Under the pieces are notes generated by a model. It was given only the letters and a program-made list of their open reading frames with translations, had not been told where the DNA came from and searched no databases. Source: Providencia huaxiensis (lineage in GTDB: Bacteria; Pseudomonadota; Gammaproteobacteria; Enterobacterales; Enterobacteriaceae). From it: a DNA stretch of 64,000 bases. Each line of letters starts with the position of its first letter. The stretch's first letter is position 1. A program made the translations under genes and the position numbers. This document shows positions 36,561 to 46,618 of this stretch, one piece after another. The stretch lies in contig NZ_CP031123.2 in the NCBI RefSeq assembly GCF_002843235.3, forward strand, positions 310,001 through 374,000, read 5' to 3'.

Positions 36561-38846
36561 ATGATGGTTTTAAACATGAGAAAAACACCTTTATTAATGC
36601 TTGCTACTGCTCTGAGCATGACAAATTTCAGTTACGGGGAAACACTTCTAGCTAACGAAGATACGGAGCAAACGCGTATCGAAAAAAGCGTAAATGTTCC
36701 CACTCATATAATCCCAACGCGAGACGTTAACGTAAGTTTTGCAAAAATCTATCCTACTCAGGGGCCTATTCATCTAAAAGGCACCCGCCCAGATAGCTAT
36801 ATTGATTTTGGGGTTCGAAGTGATGAGCTGGTTTCGATGGCACGCTTAGACCTTGAATTTACACCGTCACCATCGTTATTGCCTATTGAGTCACAATTAA
36901 AAGTTTTTTTAAATGATGAGCTTATGGGTGTTGTGGCGATTAAAAAAGAGGATCTAGGTGTAAAAACGCTAGCAAGTCTACCGATTGATCCGCGATTTAT
37001 AAAAGATTTTAACCAAGTAAGAATGGAATTCATTGGTCACTACCGTGATATTTGTGAAAATCCAACGAATAGTACGCTGTGGCTAGATGTTAGCCAGAAT
37101 AGTAATCTTAGTATGCAAGTACAACCTCTTGTATTAAAAAATGATCTATCTCGATTCCCAGTACCGTTCTTTGATGCTCGAGACCCAGAAGCGTTAACAC
37201 TTCCTATTGTGTTTAGTCAGTCGGTAAGTACAAAGCAACAAAATGCGGCGGCTATCTTAGCATCATGGTTTGGTTCTAAGGCGCAGTGGCGTGATCAAAA
37301 TTATCCCGTATTTATGGATACGTTGCCTAAACAGCACAGTATTGTGTTTATGACAAATGAACACAGACCCCGTTTTTTAGCGGATTACCCAGCCGTTAAA
37401 GGCCCGATGATTGAGATGATAAGTCATCCTGATGACCCTTCCATTAAACTATTGTTAATTCAAGGGCGTAATGATGATGACTTGATCCAAGCGGTGAAAG
37501 GTATTTCACAGGGGGAACTGCTGTTACGTGGTGCTGCTGTCAGTGTTGAAAATGTAGAAACACTTGCACCACGCATCCCTTATGACGCACCAAATTGGGT
37601 GAAAACAGATAAGCCTGTCAGTTTTGCAGAATTGGTTACTTATAAAGGACAGCTGCAATCATCGGGTTTAAATCCTAAGCCAATTAATCTTGAACTTAAT
37701 TTACCGCCTGATCTTTTTACCTTCCGTAATTCAGGTATTGAGATGAAAATAAATTATCGTTATACAGCGCCAAATATTGAAGATGGTTCAAAGATGATGG
37801 TCAATTTAAATAATGAATTGATCCAATCTCAATCTTTAGTACCAAACAAAAAAGAGTCTTCACTGTTAGCTCGTTTACCCTTTACGCAAAGTTTATTTGA
37901 CCCTGATAGTCAGCTAGCCGTTCCGGCACTTAAGTTAGGTCAGCGTAACCAATTACAGTTTTCTTTTAATTATGCTAATCCGATCCCAGGTGGCACCGTT
38001 GATCAATGTATTACATATCAACCTGTTAATAACACAGTTGTGATAGATGAAAATTCTACGATCGACTTCTCTGGTTATCGACATTATATGGCAATGCCAA
38101 GTTTACAAGCATTTAGCAAGTCAGGATTCCCATTCTCTCGGATGGCTGATTTATCTGAAACTGTCGTGTTGATGCCAGAGAATGCATCCGCAGAACACAT
38201 AACAACGCTGTTAAATACAATGGGAATGATTGGTGCGCAGACAGGATTTCCTGCAATTAATGTCACATTAACGAATGCATTAAATGAAGCAAAAGACGCC
38301 AATGCAGATTTACTCTTTATTGGTGAGATGTCTAATGTGTTGACAGATAATGAAAACAATCAGGAACTATTATTAGAGAAAACGAAAAGTTGGATAAAAA
38401 TGCCGATGCGCCCAGCTTATCTAGATAGTAAAGCGCCAAGTGCGGCAGATAGTGCAGCGAGCAGTAAGACAACAGTCAATTCTCAAGGAAATATTGCGGC
38501 AATAGTTGAATTCCAGTCGCCGTACAATGATCAACGTAGTGTTGTTGCATTACTTGCTGATAGTCCCAAAGGGTTCTCTTTATTGAATTCGGCAATTACG
38601 GATAGTGGTAAGCGCAATTTTATGTCTGGTAGCGTTTCGGTGATCCGAGATTCGGGTATTAATAGTATGCAAGTGGGGGATATTTATTATGTTGGCTATC
38701 TACCTTGGTGGGAGAAAGTATGGTCAATTTTTGCATCTCATCCTATTTTGTTAACGCTATTAACAGTGGCTATTGTTGTGATCTTTGGTCTCCTATTATG
38801 GCGATTAATGAAATCAATTAGCCGCCGACGTCTGCTATCTGAGTAA
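36561..38846 (+). CDS. bcsB: Cellulose synthase periplasmic regulatory subunit BcsB
   Basis: BcsB is the periplasmic partner of BcsA, anchored by one C-terminal helix, and guides the nascent glucan. The sequence matches E. coli BcsB over its length (VPFFDARDPEALTLPIVFSQ, LLLIQGRNDDDLIQA, YDAPNWVKTDKPVSFAELVT, GFPFSRMADLSETVVLMP). A signal peptide (MRKTPLLMLATALSMTNFSYG) and a C-terminal helix (HPILLTLLTVAIVVIFGLLL) are visible. Start is ATG 36561 or 36576; neither has a good ribosome site, and an earlier in-frame ATG at 36438 would overlap bcsA by 95 bp. BcsB is intact but lies downstream of the bcsA insertion and may suffer polarity. Confidence 0.93.
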   Translation: MMVLNMRKTPLLMLATALSMTNFSYGETLLANEDTEQTRIEKSVNVPTHIIPTRDVNVSFAKIYPTQGPIHLKGTRPDSYIDFGVRSDELVSMARLDLEFTPSPSLLPIESQLKVFLNDELMGVVAIKKEDLGVKTLASLPIDPRFIKDFNQVRMEFIGHYRDICENPTNSTLWLDVSQNSNLSMQVQPLVLKNDLSRFPVPFFDARDPEALTLPIVFSQSVSTKQQNAAAILASWFGSKAQWRDQNYPVFMDTLPKQHSIVFMTNEHRPRFLADYPAVKGPMIEMISHPDDPSIKLLLIQGRNDDDLIQAVKGISQGELLLRGAAVSVENVETLAPRIPYDAPNWVKTDKPVSFAELVTYKGQLQSSGLNPKPINLELNLPPDLFTFRNSGIEMKINYRYTAPNIEDGSKMMVNLNNELIQSQSLVPNKKESSLLARLPFTQSLFDPDSQLAVPALKLGQRNQLQFSFNYANPIPGGTVDQCITYQPVNNTVVIDENSTIDFSGYRHYMAMPSLQAFSKSGFPFSRMADLSETVVLMPENASAEHITTLLNTMGMIGAQTGFPAINVTLTNALNEAKDANADLLFIGEMSNVLTDNENNQELLLEKTKSWIKMPMRPAYLDSKAPSAADSAASSKTTVNSQGNIAAIVEFQSPYNDQRSVVALLADSPKGFSLLNSAITDSGKRNFMSGSVSVIRDSGINSMQVGDIYYVGYLPWWEKVWSIFASHPILLTLLTVAIVVIFGLLLWRLMKSISRRRLLSE

Positions 38847-38851
38847 ATAAC

Positions 38852-39946
38852 ATGAAATCGGTTAGGCTGTGTCTACAAATATTGTGTTTGATTGCAGGAA
38901 TAATATTTCCTGCACAAGCCATGACGGAATGGACTGAATGGGCGCAATTTAAAGCCAGTTATATTCGCGATAGTGGGCGTGTCGTTGATCCCAGCACCAG
39001 TAATAAAATAACTACCTCGGAAGGGCAGAGTTATGCCCTCTTTTTCGCATTGGTTGCTAATGATAAGGAAACATTTTCACAACTCATTGAATGGACGGAA
39101 AATAACCTTGCTGAAGGTGATTTAACACGGCATTTGCCTGCTTGGCTTTGGGGTCATCGAGAAGATAATTCGTGGGGAGTTATCGATAATAACTCCGCAT
39201 CTGACTCGGATACATGGATTGCTTATTCGTTACTTGAAGCAGGCCGTTTGTGGAATATTCGCGAGTATGAGTCGAAAGGCTATTTCCTTTTAAAAAGGGT
39301 TGCCCAAGAAGAAACGGCAGATATTCCTGAACTCGGTTTGATGTTACTCCCTGGTAGAGTGGGTTTTGTGCATGGTAATCAATGGAAATTAAATCCGAGT
39401 TACCAACCATTGCAATTAATGAAGCGTTTTGCTCAAAACTCATCATCTTGGCAAGAAATTGAGAAAAATAGCCTTGAATTATTAGTCGATTCCTCCTTGA
39501 AAGGCTTTGTTCCCGATTGGATTAGGTGGCAATCCCCAAATGGTTGGCTGCAAATCGATGGCGTTGCTGGGATGGGAGGATATGATGCGATCCGTTCTTA
39601 CTTATGGGCTGCCATGCTACCGGAAACAGATCCGAACAGAAAAAAATTACTGGCTCAGTGGCAACCGATTTTAGATGTCGTTATTTCATTAGGCTATCCA
39701 CCAGAAAGAATTAATATTAATACAGGTAAAACAGAGGGATATGGTAATGCCGCCATTGCTTATGCCTTGTTACCTATGGCATTAGATAATGAAGCCGCAA
39801 GAACGATCTTAGAAAAAAAGATCGCGGATTCCCCCCTTAATGATGATGCTTATTATAGCTATGTATTAATGCTGTTCTCTAAAGGCTGGGTAGACAAACG
39901 TTTTTATTTTGACTCACAAGGTCAATTACACCCAAATTGGAAATAA
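38852..39946 (+). CDS. bcsZ: Periplasmic endo-1,4-beta-glucanase BcsZ (GH8)
   Basis: A 364-residue GH8 cellulase with a signal peptide (MKSVRLCLQILCLIAGIIFP, cleavage after AQA near residue 24). The family motif TSEGQSYALFFALVANDKET includes the catalytic acid (Glu in SEGQSYAL). SASDSDTWIAYSLLEAGRLW and the C-terminal GYPPERININTGKTEGYGNA are conserved. It trims the glucan during export and is essential in many bcs systems. The start is ATG 38852, 5 bp after bcsB; its stop is 2 bp before the bcsC start. Confidence 0.94.
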   Translation: MKSVRLCLQILCLIAGIIFPAQAMTEWTEWAQFKASYIRDSGRVVDPSTSNKITTSEGQSYALFFALVANDKETFSQLIEWTENNLAEGDLTRHLPAWLWGHREDNSWGVIDNNSASDSDTWIAYSLLEAGRLWNIREYESKGYFLLKRVAQEETADIPELGLMLLPGRVGFVHGNQWKLNPSYQPLQLMKRFAQNSSSWQEIEKNSLELLVDSSLKGFVPDWIRWQSPNGWLQIDGVAGMGGYDAIRSYLWAAMLPETDPNRKKLLAQWQPILDVVISLGYPPERININTGKTEGYGNAAIAYALLPMALDNEAARTILEKKIADSPLNDDAYYSYVLMLFSKGWVDKRFYFDSQGQLHPNWK

Positions 39947-39948
39947 GA

Positions 39949-42900
39949 ATGAACAAGTTTGCCACTAAACTCAGTATTTTGACTGTCAGCGTACTGCTAA
40001 GTTCATCCTTATATGCTAGCAATTCCGCACAGCAAAATATTTTATTACAACAAATTAGAAATGCGGAAGTCGCCTATCGGGATGATATTGTTAAGGATGC
40101 ATTATTTAGGTTAGAACTTATTGATGCAAATAATCCAGATTACCTTTTTGCGAAAATTCGTTATGCCATTCGCCAAGGTGAGGCGGCTCAGATTGAGGAA
40201 ACCGCCGAATTATTGCAAAAAATTGCGCCGAATTCTCAAGCGTATAAAGAAGCGAAAATAAGCCAGTATTTATCCACAATAGAAGGCAGTAATTTATTAC
40301 AAGAAGCGCGGACTGCCGTTAAAAATGATAATGATAAGCTTGCTGTTGAGATTTATGATCGCCTCTTTAACGGTGTTTATCCAACGATTGAGTTGGAAAT
40401 TGAATATCTCAACGCTTATTTTTATTTGCCCAATAAAAAACAAGAAACACTGAGCAAATTAAAAATGCTTTACAAAGATAACCCAGATAATGCACATATT
40501 ATTGAAGCATTAGCTAAACGTTATTTTTATTTTGGTCAGCGAGCGGAAGGTTTTAATCTTTTGGCTACATTGAGTCATAAAGGGACTGAAAATGAAGCTA
40601 TTGGCGCGAATGCTTGGGTTAAGGAAGTTCAAAGCTGGCCTGTTTCGACTGATAGCCTCTCGTATCTAGAACGGGCGCAAACGGTATTCCCAAATGCGAA
40701 GTCACAGCAATCTCAAATTGCGACTCTACTTGCAGAGCAGCGTAATCAGATGAAGGATCCAAGCTTCTTCTCACGAGCAGAAGCTATGAGATCGTTAAAA
40801 TCCAAAGAAAATAAAATACAAAGACGTGCATTGCCTTTGCTTCTTACAGCATTAAAAAATAATCCTAATGATGCCCAAATATTGGGTGAAATAGGTTTAC
40901 AGTATTCAGAAAATGGGCAAAGACAATCTGCAATCAATTACCTTTCAAGAGCATTAAAAACGAACCCACAACATGAAGATAGCGAAGATTGGAAACGCAG
41001 TTTAGATAATAATCGCTATTGGCTACAGATAAGTCTCGGTGATAAAAACAAAGAGAAAAACGCACTTGAGAGTGCAAAGCGTGCGTATCAAGCAGCACTA
41101 AGTCTTAATCCGAAAGGGACTCAAGCGCTCATTGGACTTGGTGATGTTGCTGTATTAGAGAAAAATAATGATAAAGCAGAAAAATATTATTTATCTGCGC
41201 TTAATCAAGAAAAAAATAACCTTAATGCAATGGAAGGGCTTACGCTTTATTATTTGCAGCAATCTCCCGAGAAAGCTTTTCAATATTTAGAGAGCTTATC
41301 AGCCTCACAGAAAAAAACGCTTCATAGTCAAGGGCGCTATTTATACAGTAAAGCATTGGATGCGTTGGCAACAGAGGCGGAGCAGCAGCAAAATATCCTT
41401 AGTTTAATAGATATTAGGCAAAAAATTGCCAGTTATGATCCAAACAATAAATGGAATATTTATCATTTAGCGAAAGGTTATCACGCACAGAATAATGACC
41501 TGCTTGCAGAAAAAACGATCCAATTACTCAATGATCCTGCCTTGCGTGGAGCTGATTCTCATTATATTCAAGCCTTGTACTATAGCTCGATTGGTCACGC
41601 GAAAAAAGCATTGGCTCTGATTGATGAATTACCCCAAAATCAATGGAATAAAGAGACTGTTGCGCTTTACCAACAATTAAAATTCACGGATGCGTACAAT
41701 AATGCAATCGCATTGAAGCATGCAGGAAAAGAAAGAGAAGCCGCCCTTCAGCTTGAAAATCTTCCAGATACTGAGCAAACAAAGATCCCTAAGCGTCTAC
41801 TGCTATCCGATTGGCATTTAGAGGCGCATCAATATGTTTTAGCGCTTGAGGGCTATCAGCAAGTTTTATTGCAAGATCCTGAGAATAAGCTGGCGCTGAT
41901 CGGTGAATTACACTCTTTACAGGGCTTGAATCAAACACAAGCACTGAGTGAGAAACTCCAGCGTTTTAATGATTTAAGCCAACTGAATACATACTCCGTA
42001 TATAGCCAGCGTAATATTGCGAATATATTTGCACAATTGGGGGAAAATACACAGGCGGAACGTATCCTGCAATCATTAGTTGAATCTCAGTCGCCATTGA
42101 GCGATGAAGAACGTGCTTTGATGTTGCGTGATTTAGCGAGAATTCAGCAACAGCAAGGACATATTCGATTTGCGCTCGATAATTATGCGAAAGGAATGGT
42201 CAGCGCTGGAATAACAGATGAATTACCGAAAAATAGAGAGCAGCTCACTTGGTTAACCAAGCACAATGCAGAAGATGGTTGGTTAAAAAGCAGTCTTCGC
42301 TCGGATGTTGCAAAGCTGGCAAAGCAAGATGATATTAGAGTAACCCTAGCATACGATTATTGGGGTTCTAACGGAAAAAGTGGCTATTCTAAACTGCGTG
42401 CACAGACAACGATGCTACAAGCGGATATGCCTGCTTATGACGGTGGGCTATTTTTTCGCCTTGATAATGTCAATCTTAATGCAGGAAAACTGAAAGGTTC
42501 AGACACAGAGAAATTTGGTGTTTGTGATGACTTTGAGTGTGACTCTTTTAAAAAGCAGCAATATAACGGTAATAGCCTCGCTTTAGGTTGGAAAAATGAC
42601 CGATTTAATTGGGATATAGGTACCACTCCACTGGGTTTTGAGGTAACAGATTGGGTTGGTGGCTTCGAATATAACAATCAATTAGGGGATATTAATTGGG
42701 CATTAAATGCACATAGGCGTCCGTTAACTAACTCATTGTTGTCATTTGGTGGGCAAAAAGATCCATTATCCCGAATTATTTGGGGCGGGGTTCGTAAAAC
42801 AGGTGTGAGCCTAAGCGGCAGTTATGATTTAGGTGGAAATGATGGATATTGGGCTGATATAACAGCAGATCAATTGACAGGAAAAAATGTCCCTGATAAC

Positions 42901-43455
42901 CAAAGTGTAAGATGGATGGGGGGATATTATTATAAAGTTATTAATGAGGTAGACCGCCGAGTCTCTGTTGGTCTCAACAATATGCTTTGGTACTACCAAA
43001 AAGATTTAAGCGATTACACTTTAGGCCAAGGTGGATACTATAGCCCACAACAATATATTTCATTTGGACTTCCGGTGACCTATCGTCAAAGAACAGAGAA
43101 TTGGTCTTGGGAAGTTTCTGGCTCTGTATCGTGGTCTTACTCTCATACAAAAAATAGTCGAAAGTATCCGATTTATCGTTTTTTTGATTCAAATGATGCT
43201 ATCGAAGATAAAGAATATTTTAGACAAGCCGATAATAAAGGAAGCTATAGTCATGGTGTTGGATACACGACGAATTTATTAATTGAGCGAAAAATAACGC
43301 CGCACTGGTTTGTTGGGGCATCTGTTGATATTCAACAAGCAAAAGATTATACCCCAAGCCATGCATTAATTTATCTACGTTATTCCTTCGATGGTTGGTC
43401 TGGCGATTTAGACATGCCTCCACAGCCATTAATACCTTATGCTGATTTCAAATAG
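39949..43455 (+). CDS. bcsC: Cellulose export outer-membrane protein BcsC
   Basis: A 1168-residue protein with a signal peptide (MNKFATKLSILTVSVLLSSS) and a long periplasmic array of TPR-like helices (about 40-820: for example ALKNNPNDAQILGEIGLQYS, AYQAALSLNPKGTQALIGLG). A C-terminal 16-strand barrel (about 830-1168) ends with the strand ALIYLRYSFDGWSGDLDMPP, a variant of the usual terminus. It conducts the glucan across the outer membrane. The start is ATG 39949; a TTG 4 codons upstream overlaps bcsZ. It is intact. The length is like E. coli BcsC (1157). Confidence 0.95.
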   Translation: MNKFATKLSILTVSVLLSSSLYASNSAQQNILLQQIRNAEVAYRDDIVKDALFRLELIDANNPDYLFAKIRYAIRQGEAAQIEETAELLQKIAPNSQAYKEAKISQYLSTIEGSNLLQEARTAVKNDNDKLAVEIYDRLFNGVYPTIELEIEYLNAYFYLPNKKQETLSKLKMLYKDNPDNAHIIEALAKRYFYFGQRAEGFNLLATLSHKGTENEAIGANAWVKEVQSWPVSTDSLSYLERAQTVFPNAKSQQSQIATLLAEQRNQMKDPSFFSRAEAMRSLKSKENKIQRRALPLLLTALKNNPNDAQILGEIGLQYSENGQRQSAINYLSRALKTNPQHEDSEDWKRSLDNNRYWLQISLGDKNKEKNALESAKRAYQAALSLNPKGTQALIGLGDVAVLEKNNDKAEKYYLSALNQEKNNLNAMEGLTLYYLQQSPEKAFQYLESLSASQKKTLHSQGRYLYSKALDALATEAEQQQNILSLIDIRQKIASYDPNNKWNIYHLAKGYHAQNNDLLAEKTIQLLNDPALRGADSHYIQALYYSSIGHAKKALALIDELPQNQWNKETVALYQQLKFTDAYNNAIALKHAGKEREAALQLENLPDTEQTKIPKRLLLSDWHLEAHQYVLALEGYQQVLLQDPENKLALIGELHSLQGLNQTQALSEKLQRFNDLSQLNTYSVYSQRNIANIFAQLGENTQAERILQSLVESQSPLSDEERALMLRDLARIQQQQGHIRFALDNYAKGMVSAGITDELPKNREQLTWLTKHNAEDGWLKSSLRSDVAKLAKQDDIRVTLAYDYWGSNGKSGYSKLRAQTTMLQADMPAYDGGLFFRLDNVNLNAGKLKGSDTEKFGVCDDFECDSFKKQQYNGNSLALGWKNDRFNWDIGTTPLGFEVTDWVGGFEYNNQLGDINWALNAHRRPLTNSLLSFGGQKDPLSRIIWGGVRKTGVSLSGSYDLGGNDGYWADITADQLTGKNVPDNQSVRWMGGYYYKVINEVDRRVSVGLNNMLWYYQKDLSDYTLGQGGYYSPQQYISFGLPVTYRQRTENWSWEVSGSVSWSYSHTKNSRKYPIYRFFDSNDAIEDKEYFRQADNKGSYSHGVGYTTNLLIERKITPHWFVGASVDIQQAKDYTPSHALIYLRYSFDGWSGDLDMPPQPLIPYADFK

Positions 43456-43482
43456 GATTATTTTTTTATTCTATATTGATGA

Positions 43483-43515
43483 TTAGGGTGCCCATTGTTG
43501 GCATCCTAATTTTTA
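43483..43515 (+). terminator. Rho-independent terminator after bcsC
   Basis: TTAGGGTGCC (43483-43492) pairs with GGCATCCTAA (43500-43509, one G-T wobble) and is followed by a T-run. It ends the bcsRQABZC operon. The remaining gap up to 43,841 is AT-rich and holds only the expected promoter of the pdeK-like gene. Confidence 0.85.
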
Positions 43516-43841
43516 TCGGCAATAGATATATTATTAATACATCAATAAATCATTAATGATTTTACAAAAAAAATGCAAAATGGTTGATAAGTTAAATAAA
43601 AACAGGCGTATTTTGATAACAAATGGAATTGCTATGATTTATGATGGTTAATCATTCAATTGATTTATTTTTGTAAGGGTTATTATTTGTTCATGCGAGT
43701 GTTTTTTTTGTATTGAGTTGATAACATTGTAATTTTTCACTATATAGTCTACGATGAAGAGTAGGCATTTTTTCAGCTTACAGATAATCCTTAACTGATG
43801 TCGACGGCTTTAATAAGAATGGTTGTTTTAAGGAGATAGAC

Positions 43842-45863
43842 TTGCGCGCACATAGTTCGCTGACAAAAAAATATATAATAATCATGTCGATTGTATCGTC
43901 GATTTTGGTCTGTTTTTTTACGATTATCCAATTTTATGTTTTTATTGAACAACGCAAAGAAATATATTCTAATGATTTAAAAAACATGTCGTATTTTGCG
44001 ATACCTATCCTTTTGGATGCAATAGAGACTGACAATGAAGATAAAATTAAGAATCTACTCGCCGATCTCACTAAAATTAACGAAATAGATAAATTAGAAG
44101 TTATTGATCTCAAAAATAATAGACAGTATAAAAAAGAAATATCTTCCTTGCCGAAGGAAAAAGCATGGTACCTTACAATTATTGATATTGAGGTCTCAGT
44201 AAAATCCCCTATTTATTCTGGCTTGAAAGGCTCGTCGAATGATGTTATCGGCTACGTCACCTTTTATACTAATACGATGCATGCCTATGAAGTATTTTGG
44301 TTTCGTTTTATTTCGCTGCTTTTAAGCTATACCATTCTATCCGCGATCATATTGTGTTTTTTAGCTTGGCAATTAAATAAAAGATTGATTTACCCACTAA
44401 AGTCTATCATCTATCAATTAAAAAGTGTTCCTCAAAATGGTGAACAATTTCATCAGCTCAAGCTAAGTTCAGAAGAAGATAATGATGAACTTGGAATGTT
44501 AGTACGTAGCTATAATGATAATCAATTAGCACTGCAAAGAGCCAAAAAATCAATTAGTCAATTGTCAACGCATGATCCGATTTCATTGTTGCCAAATATG
44601 ACGCTATTTCACCCCGTTTTTGAACAGCACTTGCTCTCTTCTTTTGGGGCATTTAGCAGTTTGATTATTATATCAGTAGATACGTTACAGGAAACAATAG
44701 GTGTCCTTAATGCGGAGCAGCAAAAAACCTTGATCCGTAAGCTCGTCGCTCGTATGAAAAGCGTTATTGACCAGACGGATTTGTTGGGTCAGCTTGCATC
44801 CGATCGGTTTATTATCTTGCTAAGGGAAGTTGATACCCCTTATCAAGTGATGAATACAGCTCAAAACTTGATGTCTGAAGTGACTGAAATTGTCTCTGTC
44901 GATGATATGACACTACGCTCTAGTGCCCGCATTGGCGTTTCCTATCAAAAAAGTTTGTCTGAAACAATTTCGAGTGCGGCTAAATTAGCGGAAAGTATGA
45001 TTGCTCAGGCTACATCGGCATTGAATACGGCGATGCGTGAGGGGAAAAATCAGATAGTCTTCTTCCAACCAAGTTTAACGGATAAAGCGAAAGAACGATT
45101 AGTGCAAGAAGCTGAAATTGTTAAAGCACTTGAGGAGGGCGAATTTTCATTATACTTACAGCCGCAGGCGGATTTAAATACGAATCAGCTCAGTGGCGCT
45201 GAAGCGTTAGTCAGATGGACTACACTCGGTGGAAATGTGAACTCACCGGCAGACTTTATCCCATTAGCGGAAGAAATGGGGGGAATTGTGCCTTTGAGTG
45301 AATGGGTATTGACTGAATCATTTAAAGTTTTATCAAACTGGCGAATACTCGGAATTAACATTCCAATCTCTTTGAATATTTCAGGGGTGCAGCTTTCTCA
45401 CGAAAATTTTGCTGCGTCGATAAAGGATAAGCTAGCTCAATTTGATGTACCTGCAGATAAATTGCATATTGAGATCACAGAAACTGCAAGTATTTCAAAC
45501 CTTGCACGAGCGGCAGAACAACTGAAAGAGCTTCGTTCCTTAGGTATTAAAGTTGCATTAGATGACTTTGGTATTGGTTATGCGGGACTGAATTACTTGA
45601 ATCAGCTACCTGTTGATATTATTAAAATTGATCGCAGTTTTATTCAGCAAATCCCAGGTGAAAACTCACTCATTAAGGTTATTAGCTTAATCGGAAGCGC
45701 ATTATCTATCGACATTATCGCTGAAGGTGTTGATTCACAAGCTAAATGTGACTGGTTATTAGCGAATGGTATTCATTATATTCAAGGTTATTGGTTCTCG
45801 CCTGCTTTACCTGTTGGTGAATTTAACTACAAATATCGGTCATGTCCCCAATCTGGTGAGTAA
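43842..45863 (+). CDS. c-di-GMP phosphodiesterase, PdeK/YhjK-like, C-terminus truncated by an IS1-family element
   Basis: A 673-codon membrane protein: helix at about 10-32, periplasmic region, second helix (about 155-180), HAMP-like linker, degenerate GGDEF (SDRFIILLREV instead of GGDEF) and an EAL domain (about 420-665). EAL motifs are intact: EALVRW, LNISGVQLS, EITETAS, DDFGIGYAGL, IIAEGVDS, IQGYWFSPALP. It should hydrolyse c-di-GMP and lower cellulose output. Start is TTG 43842 behind AAGGAG at 6-bp spacing. The last seven codons (SCPQSGE) come from the IS that begins at 45838. Position after bcsC matches E. coli yhjK/pdeK. The EAL core is complete, so activity may be retained. Confidence 0.88.
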   Translation: MRAHSSLTKKYIIIMSIVSSILVCFFTIIQFYVFIEQRKEIYSNDLKNMSYFAIPILLDAIETDNEDKIKNLLADLTKINEIDKLEVIDLKNNRQYKKEISSLPKEKAWYLTIIDIEVSVKSPIYSGLKGSSNDVIGYVTFYTNTMHAYEVFWFRFISLLLSYTILSAIILCFLAWQLNKRLIYPLKSIIYQLKSVPQNGEQFHQLKLSSEEDNDELGMLVRSYNDNQLALQRAKKSISQLSTHDPISLLPNMTLFHPVFEQHLLSSFGAFSSLIIISVDTLQETIGVLNAEQQKTLIRKLVARMKSVIDQTDLLGQLASDRFIILLREVDTPYQVMNTAQNLMSEVTEIVSVDDMTLRSSARIGVSYQKSLSETISSAAKLAESMIAQATSALNTAMREGKNQIVFFQPSLTDKAKERLVQEAEIVKALEEGEFSLYLQPQADLNTNQLSGAEALVRWTTLGGNVNSPADFIPLAEEMGGIVPLSEWVLTESFKVLSNWRILGINIPISLNISGVQLSHENFAASIKDKLAQFDVPADKLHIEITETASISNLARAAEQLKELRSLGIKVALDDFGIGYAGLNYLNQLPVDIIKIDRSFIQQIPGENSLIKVISLIGSALSIDIIAEGVDSQAKCDWLLANGIHYIQGYWFSPALPVGEFNYKYRSCPQSGE

Positions 45864-45904
45864 CTTGTAATATAGAGTAATTTACTAGAGAATAGTCAGG
45901 CGAA

Positions 45905-46171
45905 AGTCGATGAAAGGTGCCCATTTTGTCAACAAACTCCCTCAGTGAAAAACATAGATTAGGGAGCGCTGATCATCAGCGTTATCGTTGCCAAAACTGC
46001 TACCGAAGCTTCCAACTCAGTTATGAATATCGCGCCTATCAACCCGGTACTAAAGATAAAATTATCGGCCTTTCGATGAATAATGCTGGTATTCGTGATA
46101 CTGCTAGGGCCCTTCATATCAGCATTAATGCGGTTGTTCGTACTTTAAAAAACTCTCGCCGAAGCAGGTAA
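45905..46171 (+). pseudogene. IS1-family InsA, frameshifted
   Basis: The zinc-finger start VDERCPFCQQTPSVKN reads in one frame from 45908, then the frame must shift near 45950-45965 to continue as GSADHQRYRCQNCYRSF and IRDTARALHISINAVVRTL. A deletion of several bases in the KHGTG region explains it. The A6C heptamer is preserved at 46147-46153. Confidence 0.7.
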
Positions 46172-46593
46172 CTTCTTTACCCCTTGATAATTTGCAGATT
46201 GAACTCCTTTGCGAAGTTGATGAACAGTGGTCTTTTGTAGCTAATAAGAAACAACAACGCTGGCTTTGGTATACTTGGGAACCCCGCTTAAAACGGATTA
46301 TTGCTCATACGTTTGGTCGTCGAAACAAGAAAACCCTTCGAAAATTACTGGCTTTACTGTTTCGGTTTAATGTAGCTTTTTGGTGCATGGATAAGTTCAG
46401 TGCTTATGAGATATTGCCAAAACAAAAACATGTGACAAGTAAGTTTTATACGCAACGCATAGAAAGAGAGAATTTGAACCTGAGAAATCGCATAAAGCGA
46501 CTGAACCGTAAAACCTTAGGTTACTCAAAGTCACCTGAAATGCATGACAAAATCATCGGCACATTCATAGAGCGTGAACACTACCTCTTATGA
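46150..46593 (+). CDS. insB: IS1-family InsB' transposase part
   Basis: From the AAAAAAC heptamer the -1 frame reads DNLQIELLCEVDEQWSFVAN, CMDKFSAYEI and IERENLNLRNRIKRLNRKTL to FIEREHYLL without a stop. The catalytic Asp (EVDEQW) and Glu (IEREN) are kept; the middle one is CMDKF. Because insA is shifted, a full InsAB' cannot be made. Confidence 0.75.
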   Translation, partial: KLSPKQVTSLPLDNLQIELLCEVDEQWSFVANKKQQRWLWYTWEPRLKRIIAHTFGRRNKKTLRKLLALLFRFNVAFWCMDKFSAYEILPKQKHVTSKFYTQRIERENLNLRNRIKRLNRKTLGYSKSPEMHDKIIGTFIEREHYLL

Positions 46594-46618
46594 TGATTTC
46601 TATATTGAATACACGACC

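Larger units (their letters stand above)
45838..46618 (+). mobile_element. Degraded IS1-family copy (about 781 bp)
   Basis: Left end GGTCATGTCCCCAATCTGGT and, reading in from the right, GGTCGTGTATTCAATATAGA are recognisable as IS1-family terminal repeats. The 8-10 bp flanks do not match, so there is no target duplication. It overlaps the 3' end of the pdeK-like gene. The insA frame is shifted, suggesting an old, inactive copy. Confidence 0.75.
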
